Part shown: piece after piece, positions 44,934-54,040 of the stretch
Layout: each line of letters begins with the position of its first letter
How positions within the stretch are numbered: position 1 is the stretch's first letter
Source of the DNA: Bacillota bacterium
GTDB taxonomy: Bacteria; Bacillota; Ch66
Length of the DNA stretch: 64,000 nt
Assembly: GCA_013178045.1 (NCBI GenBank)
Contig: JABLXP010000005.1
Coordinates: 96,615 to 160,614 of the forward strand
Reading direction: 5' to 3'
Notes under the pieces: generated by a model
Told to the model about the DNA's origin: nothing
Database searches by the model: none
What the model saw: the letters and a program-made list of their open reading frames with translations, nothing else
Translations under genes and position numbers: made by a program

Positions 44934-45916
44934 AGGACACCCCTCCGTAGTTTGAGCATATCAACAAAGGCTTCTACCCTTGTTTGGATTCCCGCTTCTC
45001 CCGTGTGTTCATCAATAGTCAAGGATAAAAAAGGACGGTGCCCGTTATTTTTGGCTTCCAGCTCAATCATTCGGTCAACCATCGCGTCGGGCCCGCAACC
45101 GAACGCGGTGACATGGACGATACCATCGACCCGTTCGCGATACAAAAAGTACCAGGCGGCTTGAACAGCACGATTACTGAAATGCCAGAATAAATTTTTG
45201 GGTAATTTTTTGGCTTCCCGTATAAGCAGGCGCGTAGGGATCATTTCCGCCGTCAGGATCCGCACCCCCAACCCGCGTAAGCGCTTAAGCAAGTTTACAT
45301 TCAAAAAATTATCGTAAATCGCGTAAGGATAACCGACTACTGCAAAAACCAGGCTTTCTTTGGGGGAATCTTGAGACTCTGGCTGTCGCCCATCCAAAAT
45401 CTCGATCGCCTCCACTGGGGTATACCGCTCCCGCAGCAGTCGTTGGTACTGGCGATAAACCATTAAGGCACGCCAATAGGCCCGGATAACTCTGGGCAAT
45501 GATGCCCCGAAACGCTCGCCCAATTTACAACACAACCGAAATAGCTCGAACCGGCCTTTAGCCAAATCAACCCGCGTGTCAATTATTTCTGGCAAGTCTG
45601 CGATCGCTGCCCTAACCATATCCGGCAGCCCCAAAAATTTTGGACAGAAAGTCTCCGTACCAAATTTGCGCACGCTGACCAACCGAGGTAAAAAAATGTA
45701 GTCAACCTTGCCCTTAAGATCAATAACGTGCCCGTGTAAGATCTTGATCGGAATGCAGGCGTCATTGACCGCTTCTTTAACTCCAGCATCAAGAATTGTT
45801 TTACTGGTCGGGCTAGAAGTAATTACTTCCAAACCCAGTTCTTCAAAGAAAGTCTTCCACAGCGGATAGTAGGCATAGTAGCCCAATGTTCGCGGTATTC
45901 CGATTTTCTGGGGCAT
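44930..45916 (-). CDS. activase-associated protein (DUF2229 type)
   Basis: 328 residues starting MPQKIGIPRTLGYYAYYPLWKTFFEELG, the usual opening of the DUF2229/CoA-protein activase partner. NDACIPIKILHGH, TETFCPKFLG and TAFGCGPDAMVDR carry the conserved cysteines. First gene of a three-gene, tightly overlapping operon. Together the three genes correspond to the domains of the long fused activase protein. Role inferred only from family. Confidence 0.82.
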   Translation of the reverse strand: MPQKIGIPRTLGYYAYYPLWKTFFEELGLEVITSSPTSKTILDAGVKEAVNDACIPIKILHGHVIDLKGKVDYIFLPRLVSVRKFGTETFCPKFLGLPDMVRAAIADLPEIIDTRVDLAKGRFELFRLCCKLGERFGASLPRVIRAYWRALMVYRQYQRLLRERYTPVEAIEILDGRQPESQDSPKESLVFAVVGYPYAIYDNFLNVNLLKRLRGLGVRILTAEMIPTRLLIREAKKLPKNLFWHFSNRAVQAAWYFLYRERVDGIVHVTAFGCGPDAMVDRMIELEAKNNGHRPFLSLTIDEHTGEAGIQTRVEAFVDMLKLRRGVL

Positions 45917-46016
45917 GGTGGCTCCTCCTTCGCTGCTGCTTCATCCTCGTCTGGTAACTTGCACCCTGCTTACCAAAAATCATTAATAGATTCTACATCT
46001 TTTGTGAAAGTCCTTT

Positions 46017-46090
46017 TAATTACGAACAAGAAAGTCTACGTTTTTCCTCCATTTGAACTTTTTGTCGTTACATTCATAACGAACAAAAGA
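46017..46090. repeat. three copies of a TAACGAACAAAAG-like motif upstream of the activase operon
   Basis: Copies: ATTACGAACAAGAAAG near 46019-46034 (plus), its reverse form CTTTTTGTCGTTA at 46058-46070, and TAACGAACAAAAGA at 46077-46090 (plus). The last two form an inverted repeat with 11 of 13 matches. They lie in the 243-base gap before the activase operon and may be regulator sites. Confidence 0.4.
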
Positions 46091-46159
46091 TATGGCCGTC
46101 TCCGGTCAATCTTGCCTCCGAAAACAGCCAACGTTATCTCCACCACCCATGCCCGGTTT

Positions 46160-48070
46160 CTACTTTAATAGGACCCGTTTGTCCCCAACCCGGCGGGTAA
46201 ACTTTTCGCGATCGAAATATTCCATTAGGGGAAGAACATAGCGCCGGGAGGTCTCCAGAAGGTCGCGGACCTCGCCGATCTGGATTGCCCCATGGTCTTT
46301 GAGGAATTGGGTCAATTTCCTTTTTGCTTCTTCAATCGCCGTAGACGCAAAGAACGTGTCCTCGCTAACCTTGACAAGTAAACCCTGTTCCAAACAATAA
46401 TTAAGCAGCTCTTCGCTTTCAGAATTACTCAGAGCACAATCCTGCACCATTTCTGACCAATCAGGAGGCTGAAATCCCCCGACCCGGTACCTGACCAGCA
46501 CGTGTTCCAGGGCCTGCGCCATTTTCCCCTGCGGTGCTGGCTGATGACCGGCCAGGGAAACATTTCTGCCCGTCGCTCTTACCAGGCCCCGTTCTTCCCA
46601 AAACTGAAGCAGGGCATTAAAGGTCTTGGCTGGAACAGCGCCGAACTTTTTCGAGCGCAGTTCTTCCCTTGGCAATCCCGTCCGTAAGGGATACTCGTGG
46701 TGATAATTTGCCAGCAGACTTTGCACCTCTGACCACCAGTTGTCCAGCACCTGCTGGTGGATGGCATGTTCGCTACCATCGACGTTGATTAATACAGCCT
46801 GCCCACTTTCAACGAGTTCCCGCAGCGCGTTTTTAATTATCTCTGTCTGCAGGCCAAGTTTTTCAGTTAGAAGGGAGACAGAAATAATCGGTGGCCGGGT
46901 GGTTAACAGGTGCTGGTTAACTAGCTCTATCGGTGTACCTTGTTCTTGCGTGGCCAGTGCCCGCAGGACATCCTCACGGAAGCGCTTTCGCTTCGGCGGA
47001 TTAGGATCGATCACAGTCCCGCCACCAATGGTGACCATGGGTGAGTAGGAGCGGATCACAAACCGGTCGTATCGGGCAACCACCACTGGTTCTTCCATGA
47101 CCAGTTGTACATAGCTGCTTTCCCCGGGGGCCAACTCATCTCGATCTAGAAGGACGACCCTCCCCAGCGCCTCTTTTGTCCCCTGGTGAAAACGAATCCG
47201 GGCCAAGTTCTTGAGTGGAGCAGCGAGGTGCCGGAGAAGTTCCAGATGGGCATCAACCCGGAAAGAGGAGCTCAAGTAATTGGGTTCAAGTAAAACGCTC
47301 CCTCTGGCCAGTTCACTGGTCTCCACGCTGGCCAAATTGACCGCCACCCGCTGGCCAGCCACGGCCCGGTCGACCTTATGTCCATGAACCTGCAGCGTTC
47401 TTACCCGCGTGCTGATTCCCTCTGGCAGGATCTCCACCGGGTCGCCAACCTTCAGTTGACCAGAAAACAATGTCCCGGTGACCACCGTGCCAAAGCCGGC
47501 AATGGAAAAAACCCGGTCAATCGGTAGCCTCGTTTTGCCATCCACCGCCTTTTCTGTTACATCCGCCACCAGTCTATCAATTATGTGGAGTAATTCAGAC
47601 AGTCCCTCCCCGGTCACGGCTGAAACGGCGATCATTGGGGCCTCGGCCAGAAAGGTGTCTTTTAAAGCTTCGCGCACTTCTTCCTCCACCAGGTATAACC
47701 AGTCTTCTTCAACCAGGTCTTTCTTGGTGATAACCACGATCCCTTTCTTAACGTTCAGCAACTGAACAATATCCAAATGCTCGCGGGTCTGCGGCATTAC
47801 CCCTTCGTCGGCAGCTATTACCAGCAAGACAAGGTCGATGCCGGCCACCCCGGCCAGCATATGCTTGATGAACCTTTCATGGCCAGGGACATCCACCAGG
47901 CCGGCACGCTGCCCACTGGGCAGCGTCAGCGGCGCAAAACCAAGTTCGATAGAAATGCCACGTTCTTTTTCCTCTTTCAAGCGATCGGTATCAACCCCGG
48001 TCATGGCCCTAACCAGCGTGGTTTTACCGTGGTCGACATGGCCGGCCGTGCCAATAATGATATGCTTCAT
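46160..48070 (-). CDS. selB: selenocysteine-specific elongation factor SelB
   Basis: Delivers Sec-tRNA to the ribosome at UGA codons marked by a SECIS. 636 residues: GTPase domain with G1 [12 protein letters not shown] (7-18), G2 region GISIELGF, G3 [12 protein letters not shown] and G4 TKKD; EF-Tu-like domains II and III with the SelB-specific insert; and four C-terminal winged-helix repeats (from about 370) that bind the SECIS RNA. Its start overlaps selA by four bases, so the two are coupled. Confidence 0.97.
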   Translation of the reverse strand: MKHIIIGTAGHVDHGKTTLVRAMTGVDTDRLKEEKERGISIELGFAPLTLPSGQRAGLVDVPGHERFIKHMLAGVAGIDLVLLVIAADEGVMPQTREHLDIVQLLNVKKGIVVITKKDLVEEDWLYLVEEEVREALKDTFLAEAPMIAVSAVTGEGLSELLHIIDRLVADVTEKAVDGKTRLPIDRVFSIAGFGTVVTGTLFSGQLKVGDPVEILPEGISTRVRTLQVHGHKVDRAVAGQRVAVNLASVETSELARGSVLLEPNYLSSSFRVDAHLELLRHLAAPLKNLARIRFHQGTKEALGRVVLLDRDELAPGESSYVQLVMEEPVVVARYDRFVIRSYSPMVTIGGGTVIDPNPPKRKRFREDVLRALATQEQGTPIELVNQHLLTTRPPIISVSLLTEKLGLQTEIIKNALRELVESGQAVLINVDGSEHAIHQQVLDNWWSEVQSLLANYHHEYPLRTGLPREELRSKKFGAVPAKTFNALLQFWEERGLVRATGRNVSLAGHQPAPQGKMAQALEHVLVRYRVGGFQPPDWSEMVQDCALSNSESEELLNYCLEQGLLVKVSEDTFFASTAIEEAKRKLTQFLKDHGAIQIGEVRDLLETSRRYVLPLMEYFDREKFTRRVGDKRVLLK

Positions 48071-49479
48071 TCGCTTCTCCCTCCCCAGTTCAGACTTGTC
48101 TCCAGCGCCATAATCAATGCCGGGATCTCCTGGTCGCTCACAGTGCGCAGGTCAATCAACAGGGCGTCATCCTGGATGCGGACCAGCACCGCAGGTTTCT
48201 TTCCCCGCAACGCAGCCGCCACAGCCTGGGACGTTAAATGGATAGGCTTAACACGGACCAGCCAGGTTGGCAGCTCCGCCAAAGGCATGGCCCCTCCACC
48301 GACTTGGGAATTGCCGGTAATAATCTTCAGCTCAGCCTGTCCGGCCAGTCTTTCCTTTAGTTGTTCAGCCAACTCTTCGGCCCGTTCCTTGATGACCATC
48401 GCCGGCATGGTCAGCATCGCCAGAGTGGGAATATTCTGCTGTGCCCCTTCGGGATCTAGGTATTCACGCAGGGTAGCCTCCAGGGCAGCCAGCGTCAGTT
48501 TATCAATGCGGAGAGCACGGTTAAGCGGATGTTTTTTCATCCGGTCGATCCAGCACCGTTTTCCCACGATCAGCCCGGACTGGGGGCCCCCGAGCAGTTT
48601 ATCGCCGCTGAAGGTCACAATATCCGCTCCACTGGCTACACTTGCACTAACCGTTGGTTCTGAAGAAAGTCCCGGGGCATTAAGTCTCAGCAAGGCCCCA
48701 CTGCCTAAATCATCCATAACCGGCAGGTTATAGGCCCGGCCTAATTTCACCAGCTCTTCTAATGACGTTTCGTGCGTAAAACCAACCACCCGGTAGTTAC
48801 TGGGATGAACCTTAAGCAGTAAGCCTGTCTGATCCGTAATCGCCCGTTCATAATCCGCGAGATAGGTTTTATTAGTGGTCCCTACTTCCACCAGTTTCGC
48901 TCCACTCTGGGCCATTACCTCCGGGATCCGAAACGAACCACCGATTTCGACGAGCTGTCCGCGTGAGACAATCACCTCGCGGTCTTTTGCCACAGCGCTC
49001 AGGGCCAGGAGTACCGCCGCCGCATTGTTGTTAACCACCAACGCCGCTTCTGCCCCCGTAAGTCGAGTTAAAAGGCCCTCCACGTGGCTGTACCGGGAAC
49101 CGCGCTCACCACTAGTTAAATTCAGTTCTAAATTACAATAACCACTCGCCGCCTGAACAATCGCCAACTGAGCCCGTTTACTCAGCACAGCTCGCCCCAA
49201 GTTGGTATGCAGCACTACGCCGGTAGCGTTAATGACCCGGCACAAACTACTGTGTCCCTTCTGCTCAATTGTTTGGACTACATCGGAGATAAGCTGTTCG
49301 TTTGAGAAAGATAAATTCGCTGCACCAGTCAAGATCGACTGGCGGTAATTTCCCAAGACCTCACGAATTGCTTCCAGCACTAAACTGCGCGGATACTGTT
49401 GAAGCCTGTCCTCAACTAGCCTGTGTTTTAGTACGGCGTCGACCGCCGGTAATTGTCTGAGCAATTGTTCTTTGGTCAT
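48067..49479 (-). CDS. selA: L-seryl-tRNA(Sec) selenium transferase
   Basis: Converts Ser-tRNA(Sec) to Sec-tRNA(Sec) with selenophosphate. 470 residues, PLP-dependent; the PLP lysine is Lys294 in [14 protein letters not shown], and the family's [15 protein letters not shown] and EVGTTNKT segments are present. First gene of selA-selB. The ATG at 49479 stands about 100 bases from the divergently placed YkvI stop; no clear promoter was found. Confidence 0.97.
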   Translation of the reverse strand: MTKEQLLRQLPAVDAVLKHRLVEDRLQQYPRSLVLEAIREVLGNYRQSILTGAANLSFSNEQLISDVVQTIEQKGHSSLCRVINATGVVLHTNLGRAVLSKRAQLAIVQAASGYCNLELNLTSGERGSRYSHVEGLLTRLTGAEAALVVNNNAAAVLLALSAVAKDREVIVSRGQLVEIGGSFRIPEVMAQSGAKLVEVGTTNKTYLADYERAITDQTGLLLKVHPSNYRVVGFTHETSLEELVKLGRAYNLPVMDDLGSGALLRLNAPGLSSEPTVSASVASGADIVTFSGDKLLGGPQSGLIVGKRCWIDRMKKHPLNRALRIDKLTLAALEATLREYLDPEGAQQNIPTLAMLTMPAMVIKERAEELAEQLKERLAGQAELKIITGNSQVGGGAMPLAELPTWLVRVKPIHLTSQAVAAALRGKKPAVLVRIQDDALLIDLRTVSDQEIPALIMALETSLNWGGRSE

Positions 49480-49580
49480 GCCTATCCCTCAACTCCGGCT
49501 ATGAATTTAATGTTATGCCTATTTTACCAGATTTTTATGATCAACGCTATTTTTCCAAGGCAAACCATGCAGAAACCTGA

Positions 49581-50579
49581 TTATTTTAAGATCTGACGCG
49601 CGCGGATCAGCAGCCCACCCAACAAGGCCAGACCGATATAGCCGAAAAGCGGGTAAATAGTGCCAACCAGTGTAGAAAACCTATACTGAGCGAAAGGTAT
49701 CGCCAGCACTATGGTCAGTCCAAGATTTAGCATATAGGGCATGCCGCTCAAGGCAGTCAAGCGTTTGGCAAACCCGTAAGCATTCACCAACGCCGTGGTT
49801 AAAATCCCTATCCAGAGAATAACGGCGTAGAAGTATTTCAAGAACGGGTGGATGCACGCAGCAATGTACAACATAGGCACCTCATACTGGGTCACCGCAG
49901 GGTAGTTAATTTGTAAAGTGTAGACTATTGCCAAAGCGAATAACCCTAAACCGGCTCCACCCCAGGCCGCACCCATTAGGCTACCGCTCCGGCTGACGTA
50001 ATCCCCCAGTGAAACCAAGATAACTGTTCCCAGCACCATGTTATAGGAGACGTAGAGAATGCTGGCCAAGACCCAGTGCTCGCTGACCGGTGTAAGATCA
50101 GGGGCGCCGGGGCAGATCGTGGGTAGAGCCCCTTTTCCCTTAACCACCACCGTTAGACTTACCCCAAGACAAATCAGAAATTTTAGTGGGACCAGCAGGC
50201 TGTTAAACCAAACAACTCCTTTTACCTCTCCCGCCAGAACAACAACCAGACAGACCACCGCTAAACCAATGCCCAGTTCAGCAGTACTCCCTAAATGCTC
50301 CTCAAAAATTGCGCCACTTCCCGCCAACATAATACACAGACCCAGAAAAAGAAATACGGTAATTACCCCATCTATTGCCTGCCCAATACGACGACCAAGC
50401 AGGTAGTTAACCATGTCCTGGTATGACTTTAACTGAAACCGTCGGGTCAACTGCAAGACTGCCATTCCTAAACCGGCGAAAAGAAGTGTGATCAGGGCAA
50501 TTCCCCAAAAGGCTTTATGTCCATAAGGAACAAAGAATTGCATCATTTCCTGACCAGAGGCAAATCCAGCTCCAACCAC
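49581..50579 (-). CDS. YkvI-type membrane transporter, start codon unclear
   Basis: At least 332 residues, about ten membrane segments, with VVGAGFASGQEMMQFF at the N-terminus, the sodium/amino-acid symporter-like opening of the YkvI family. Homologues begin about 15 residues earlier (QIAATYIGAVVGAGF), and that sequence is indeed encoded upstream (50580-50627) but without ATG, GTG or TTG before a stop at 50634-50636. A GTA at 50625-50627 stands at the right distance from AGGGGG. Either GTA or ATT is used, or the true start codon was mutated or misread. Substrate unknown. Confidence 0.75.
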   Translation of the reverse strand: MVGAGFASGQEMMQFFVPYGHKAFWGIALITLLFAGLGMAVLQLTRRFQLKSYQDMVNYLLGRRIGQAIDGVITVFLFLGLCIMLAGSGAIFEEHLGSTAELGIGLAVVCLVVVLAGEVKGVVWFNSLLVPLKFLICLGVSLTVVVKGKGALPTICPGAPDLTPVSEHWVLASILYVSYNMVLGTVILVSLGDYVSRSGSLMGAAWGGAGLGLFALAIVYTLQINYPAVTQYEVPMLYIAACIHPFLKYFYAVILWIGILTTALVNAYGFAKRLTALSGMPYMLNLGLTIVLAIPFAQYRFSTLVGTIYPLFGYIGLALLGGLLIRARQILK

Positions 50580-50767
50580 GGCGCCAATATAAGTCGCGGC
50601 AATTTGTAAATTTAATTTGGTCTTTACTGTCTTTCACCCCCTTGAACGACAAAATCGATTACCTGCCGATTCGTGGTGCAAGCCCAGTTTTTATTTCATG
50701 TATATTTCAGCTGATTAGTGACTATACTCTTATTAGCACAGTTTTATTTTGGAAATTCGGAGGGACA

Positions 50768-51391
50768 ATGAAACGCTGGCATCAAGCAGTAGCTACCCTT
50801 TTCTCCAGGCCTGTGCCCGCTCAGGAAGAAAAATATGGTTTTCATACCGATGATCCTTTTTGTGTTCCAAAATTAGTTCGGGTGCTCATCCGTTATTTTG
50901 AGATCTACAACCCGGGACAGGAACGGCCAACGGTGGTTATCTGTATTGGAACTGACCGCTCTACGGGAGATAGCCTCGGACCGCTGGTTGGTTCCAAATT
51001 GAAAGACATTACCCGGGGAGTGCTACATGTCTACGGTACCCTGGACGAGCCGGTTCACGCCACTAATCTTAATGAAACACTGGAAGCAATTGCTGAAAAA
51101 TATAAAGATCCCTTCGTGATCGCAATCGATGCCTGCCTCGGCCGTCTCGAAAGTGTAGGTTATATTTCTTTAGGCGTCGGTCCACTCAAGCCTGGGGCTG
51201 GGGTAAAAAAAGATCTGCCCCCCATTGGGAACATTCATTTGACGGGCATCGTTAATGTGGGTGGGTATATGGAGTTTCTGGTTCTTCAGAACACTCGCCT
51301 TAGTCTGGTCATGAAGATGGCCAACCAGATCGCCAGCAGTCTTTTCTTTTGCAGCTATAAAATAGGAAACTTATCCACAGCAAGAGCTTAA
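50768..51391 (+). CDS. yyaC: YyaC family sporulation protein (GPR endopeptidase-like)
   Basis: 207 residues. CIGTDRSTGDSLGPLVG and IDACLGRLESVG match the HybD-like peptidase fold of YyaC, a protein conserved in spore formers. The start ATG at 50768 has CGGAGGG upstream; the frame continues to 50642 without a site. Plus strand, opposite to its neighbours. The last codons fall in a 21-bp tandem repeat. No sigma-F/G promoter could be assigned with confidence. Confidence 0.88.
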   Translation: MKRWHQAVATLFSRPVPAQEEKYGFHTDDPFCVPKLVRVLIRYFEIYNPGQERPTVVICIGTDRSTGDSLGPLVGSKLKDITRGVLHVYGTLDEPVHATNLNETLEAIAEKYKDPFVIAIDACLGRLESVGYISLGVGPLKPGAGVKKDLPPIGNIHLTGIVNVGGYMEFLVLQNTRLSLVMKMANQIASSLFFCSYKIGNLSTARA

Positions 51392-51422
51392 AGCATAATC
51401 TCAAGAGCTTAAAGCATAATCT
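51381..51422. repeat. 21-bp perfect tandem duplication across the yyaC stop
   Basis: CAAGAGCTTAAAGCATAATC-T occurs twice in direct succession (51381-51401 and 51402-51422). The first copy holds the yyaC stop TAA at 51389-51391. Confidence 0.85.
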
Positions 51423-51432
51423 CCTAAACGAC

Positions 51433-51459
51433 AAAAAGCCACCCGTTTGGAGTGGCTTT
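51433..51459 (-). terminator. terminator of the YkuS gene
   Basis: AAAGCCAC/GTGGCTTT (51435-51442 and 51452-51459), followed on the minus strand by TTTTTGTC. On the plus strand AAATATT follows, so it may only weakly serve yyaC. Confidence 0.72.
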
Positions 51460-51479
51460 AAATATTCCCCTCAGCCCTA

Positions 51480-51734
51480 TTAACTGAGAAGGCGGCTGCT
51501 GAGTTGCCGTAGCACTTCATCCGCGGTCTTGCCTTTAGCATCAATAACCGGGACGCTGTTTACCAAATCCTCCATCTGCATGACGTTACTGTCTCTTCCG
51601 CTCACCACAATCGCCTGAGCCTGGGCGATTTTCGCTTTGGTCAGGTCCACCGTTTGATAACCTTCCTGTTCTAAGGCATGTTTAATGTTAGTCAGGCTGT
51701 CTTCAACAGCGATCAATTGTTCCCGTTTGACCAT
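51480..51734 (-). CDS. YkuS family protein (UPF0180)
   Basis: 84 residues: MVKREQLIAVEDSLTNIKHAL, here the N-terminal part, and VVSGRDSNVMQMED, the UPF0180 core. Small cytoplasmic protein of unknown function, common in spore-forming Bacillota. ATG at 51734 is set by GGAGG eight bases upstream; the frame continues three codons farther. Confidence 0.85.
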   Translation of the reverse strand: MVKREQLIAVEDSLTNIKHALEQEGYQTVDLTKAKIAQAQAIVVSGRDSNVMQMEDLVNSVPVIDAKGKTADEVLRQLSSRLLS

Positions 51735-51806
51735 AATAATCACCTCCGTTAAGCAAGACTTTCTTCACGGAGATATTATGGTCCAAAATACTAATACTTA
51801 TGCTCG

Positions 51807-52223
51807 CTACTTTTGGTCATAATTGTTCGCCTTCTGCTTCCCGCCTGATGTCTCCTTACCGGCTGTCGCTCCGTTTTTCATCTTACAAGTACCCTGGAAG
51901 ACTGCTCCTTCTTCAACGACCAGTGTCGCTACATCAACGTCGCCAATTAATTTTCCTGTGCTGCCAATTTCCAAGCGGCCACTTGTTCGAACGTTGCCGA
52001 TAATCTCTCCGCTCAATAAGATATGCCGGGCTTGGATGTTAGCTTTAATCTGGCCCGTTTCACCGACCACCAGATCGCCTTTGGCCACAATTTCCCCTTG
52101 CAACTGCCCCTCGACTCTGAGGGATCCTTCGGTAATCAACCGCCCCTCAAAGACCACGCTTTTACCAATGATCGTTTCAATTTTCTCGATGTTGATCTCG
52201 GTTTCTCTTTTCTTGTTAAACAT
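51807..52223 (-). CDS. bactofilin (polymer-forming cytoskeletal protein)
   Basis: 138 residues. A right-handed beta-helix core (about 20-115) is evident from repeating hydrophobic/glycine turns: GRLITEGSLRVEGQLQGEI in part, GDLVVGETGQIKANI, GRLEIGSTGKLIGDV. The N-terminal tail is charged and the C-terminal tail is disordered and Lys/Gly-rich. Bactofilins assemble on the membrane and recruit wall enzymes; the M23 peptidase gene immediately upstream (66 bases) is a frequent partner, which supports a joint role in wall shaping. Confidence 0.92.
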   Translation of the reverse strand: MFNKKRETEINIEKIETIIGKSVVFEGRLITEGSLRVEGQLQGEIVAKGDLVVGETGQIKANIQARHILLSGEIIGNVRTSGRLEIGSTGKLIGDVDVATLVVEEGAVFQGTCKMKNGATAGKETSGGKQKANNYDQK

Positions 52224-52289
52224 TGTTGTTACCCCTCTGCAATTTATGAAATATGATTCTCGGCATTGTGATATCCGCTTGCTCTCACA

Positions 52290-53249
52290 CTACGGATACA
52301 ATACTGTCAACGGGTCGGTGAGTGAGCCGTTAAGTTCAAGCATAAAATGCAGGTGCGGGCCGGTACTGCGGCCACTATTACCGACCTCAGCGATAGCTTG
52401 TCCTTTCTGAACGTGTTCGCCTTCCTTGACCAGGAGCCGAGAATTATGGGCGTAATGCGTAACATACCCATTACCGTGGTCAATCGTTATCATACGTCCA
52501 TAGTCAGGCCTCCAGCCGGCAAAAGTGACTATCCCTGCCCCCGCAGCACTCACCTTAGTCCCATAAGCCGCTGCAATATCCAAACCACTGTGAAACTCTT
52601 TCCGGATGCCGAAAGGCGACCGGCGATAACCAAATTCTGAAGTTACTCGCCCGTTGATCGGCCATCGATTAGGAACCGCCAGAAAAACATCCTGCTTGTT
52701 GATTACCTCATTTTTTAGCAGAGTAAGATTTTTGTATTCATCCCTGATCATATCCTTTAAACCACTTAGTTCACGGCGGATCTCGGATAGGTTCAGCGGC
52801 ACCTCGCTATTTGTTCCTGTTTCGATTTGTGCGGCCTCACTCTCATCTGAATTATTTGGGCGAGGAGGGCGACCGCGATTGGAACGGGAGACGGGTTTAG
52901 TCGGAAGTTCGGACGACATATCTACACCAATTAACTGGCGCAATTCACGTTCAAGCTGAACCACCGCCTCGATTTGACCCCGGATATCCTCTGTGCTGCG
53001 GTGTAACTCTTCAATTTCCATGGCTTGTCGCCGATTTTCCGCTTGTAAACTCTGAATTCGTCCCAGGTCATCAGCCACAGTGATGTAAACATAGGTCAAA
53101 TATCCCAGAACCAATATTAAACCAACTAAGACACCACTGGTTATCCCCAATACCCATCTTGGGAGGCGAAAGCTCTTGACCTGAGCGCGACCATTCGGCA
53201 CCAATAACAAAGTGAACGACCGAGGTTTGGTTCTCTTTTTTTGTGCCAT
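52290..53249 (-). CDS. membrane-anchored M23 peptidase, bactofilin partner
   Basis: 319 residues: basic cytoplasmic N-terminus, one membrane segment (about 35-58), a coiled coil (about 65-115), a linker rich in Pro/Ser/Asn, and an M23 domain with FHSGLDIAA, the His of YAHNSRL, and HLHFMLEL. The last metal-site motif HLHF is intact. The start ATG at 53249 follows GAGGGTGG. In several bacteria such M23 proteins are placed by bactofilin to alter cell curvature; here the pairing is by gene order only. Confidence 0.9.
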   Translation of the reverse strand: MAQKKRTKPRSFTLLLVPNGRAQVKSFRLPRWVLGITSGVLVGLILVLGYLTYVYITVADDLGRIQSLQAENRRQAMEIEELHRSTEDIRGQIEAVVQLERELRQLIGVDMSSELPTKPVSRSNRGRPPRPNNSDESEAAQIETGTNSEVPLNLSEIRRELSGLKDMIRDEYKNLTLLKNEVINKQDVFLAVPNRWPINGRVTSEFGYRRSPFGIRKEFHSGLDIAAAYGTKVSAAGAGIVTFAGWRPDYGRMITIDHGNGYVTHYAHNSRLLVKEGEHVQKGQAIAEVGNSGRSTGPHLHFMLELNGSLTDPLTVLYP

Positions 53250-53284
53250 GACCACCACCCTCAAACAGCAAATCCGTTAGAATT

Positions 53285-53797
53285 CTAACGCCTCGTCGCT
53301 TTAGTATCAAGTGCCTTTTTAATAGCAGCTTTTTCCTCCGCGGTTAGAAGATATGATGATTGCCCGCCGGTTACTGGCTTGGCGTAAGTTCGAGTATCTT
53401 CCCGGCCATAAAGACTGCTGAACACAACGCCATCTCCGTGTTGGTCTAACAGCGCTACCGCGAAACTGAGATCACTGCCAACATCTTCAAAAGCGTTAAA
53501 CCGAACAACACCGACCCCCTGGATGCACCGTTGCGTTATACCTTCCAGCCGTCGACAGATTAGTTCAACTTCTTCAACCCGGTGAAAACCGGCTTTAACC
53601 AGTTTAAGGTTTTCCAGTAGCATATCTTCCAGATTCTTGCCCTCCATACCGGCCATAAACTGCCGGTATCGTCTATTAAGCCGGGTTGTCCTGATTATAA
53701 GAATTAATAGGAGAAGCAAATCAATTACGGTGGTAACCAGCAAAAACAGCAGTAATAAATCTCGATATGGTGTAATAAATGGTAGTTCTATTCCCAC
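53285..53797 (-). CDS. DUF4446 family protein
   Basis: 170 residues, one N-terminal membrane segment (about 12-36) and a soluble domain with GVVRFNAFEDVGSDLSFAVALLD, in part, and GVVFSSLYGREDTRTYAKPV, the signature of DUF4446. Found in Bacillota near parB and sporulation genes. Function unknown. It precedes the M23 gene by 36 bases and is probably cotranscribed with it and bactofilin. Confidence 0.86.
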   Translation of the reverse strand: MGIELPFITPYRDLLLLFLLVTTVIDLLLLLILIIRTTRLNRRYRQFMAGMEGKNLEDMLLENLKLVKAGFHRVEEVELICRRLEGITQRCIQGVGVVRFNAFEDVGSDLSFAVALLDQHGDGVVFSSLYGREDTRTYAKPVTGGQSSYLLTAEEKAAIKKALDTKATRR

Positions 53798-53962
53798 TGC
53801 AATACCTCCACGTTTCTCATATTCTTTTTTAGTGTAGTTTGATAGTTTGAACCAAATTTTTTAAACGGTCGGACTAAAATATTTCCACAGAAAAATAAAT
53901 TTTCCTTTTCCGGCAGAAACCTACCAAAAAATTTTTGCAAGGTGGCGTTAGGCATCACCAGT

Positions 53963-53992
53963 TTGACAATTATTGTTCACTTGGGATAAAAT
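53963..53992 (+). promoter_or_regulatory. promoter of larC
   Basis: TTGACA (53963-53968), 18-base spacer, TAAAAT (53987-53992), 49 bases before the ATG at 54041. Confidence 0.75.
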
Positions 53993-54040
53993 GTGAAAAA
54001 GCATTGCCGAAAAAGCGACTTTATGATTGGGGTGATAAGA

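Noticed and set aside
47777..48733. Plus-strand frame of 318 codons
   Set aside because: It lies wholly antisense to the end of selA and start of selB, has no ribosome site and a biased, low-complexity composition typical of antisense frames in coding DNA.
50690..50730. Sporulation sigma-factor promoter for yyaC
   Set aside because: GTATA and CTATACT boxes occur at about the right spacing but do not match the sigma-F or sigma-G -10 consensus well enough to claim.
51381..51422. CRISPR-like repeat
   Set aside because: Two adjoining direct copies without spacers and without cas genes; a simple tandem duplication.
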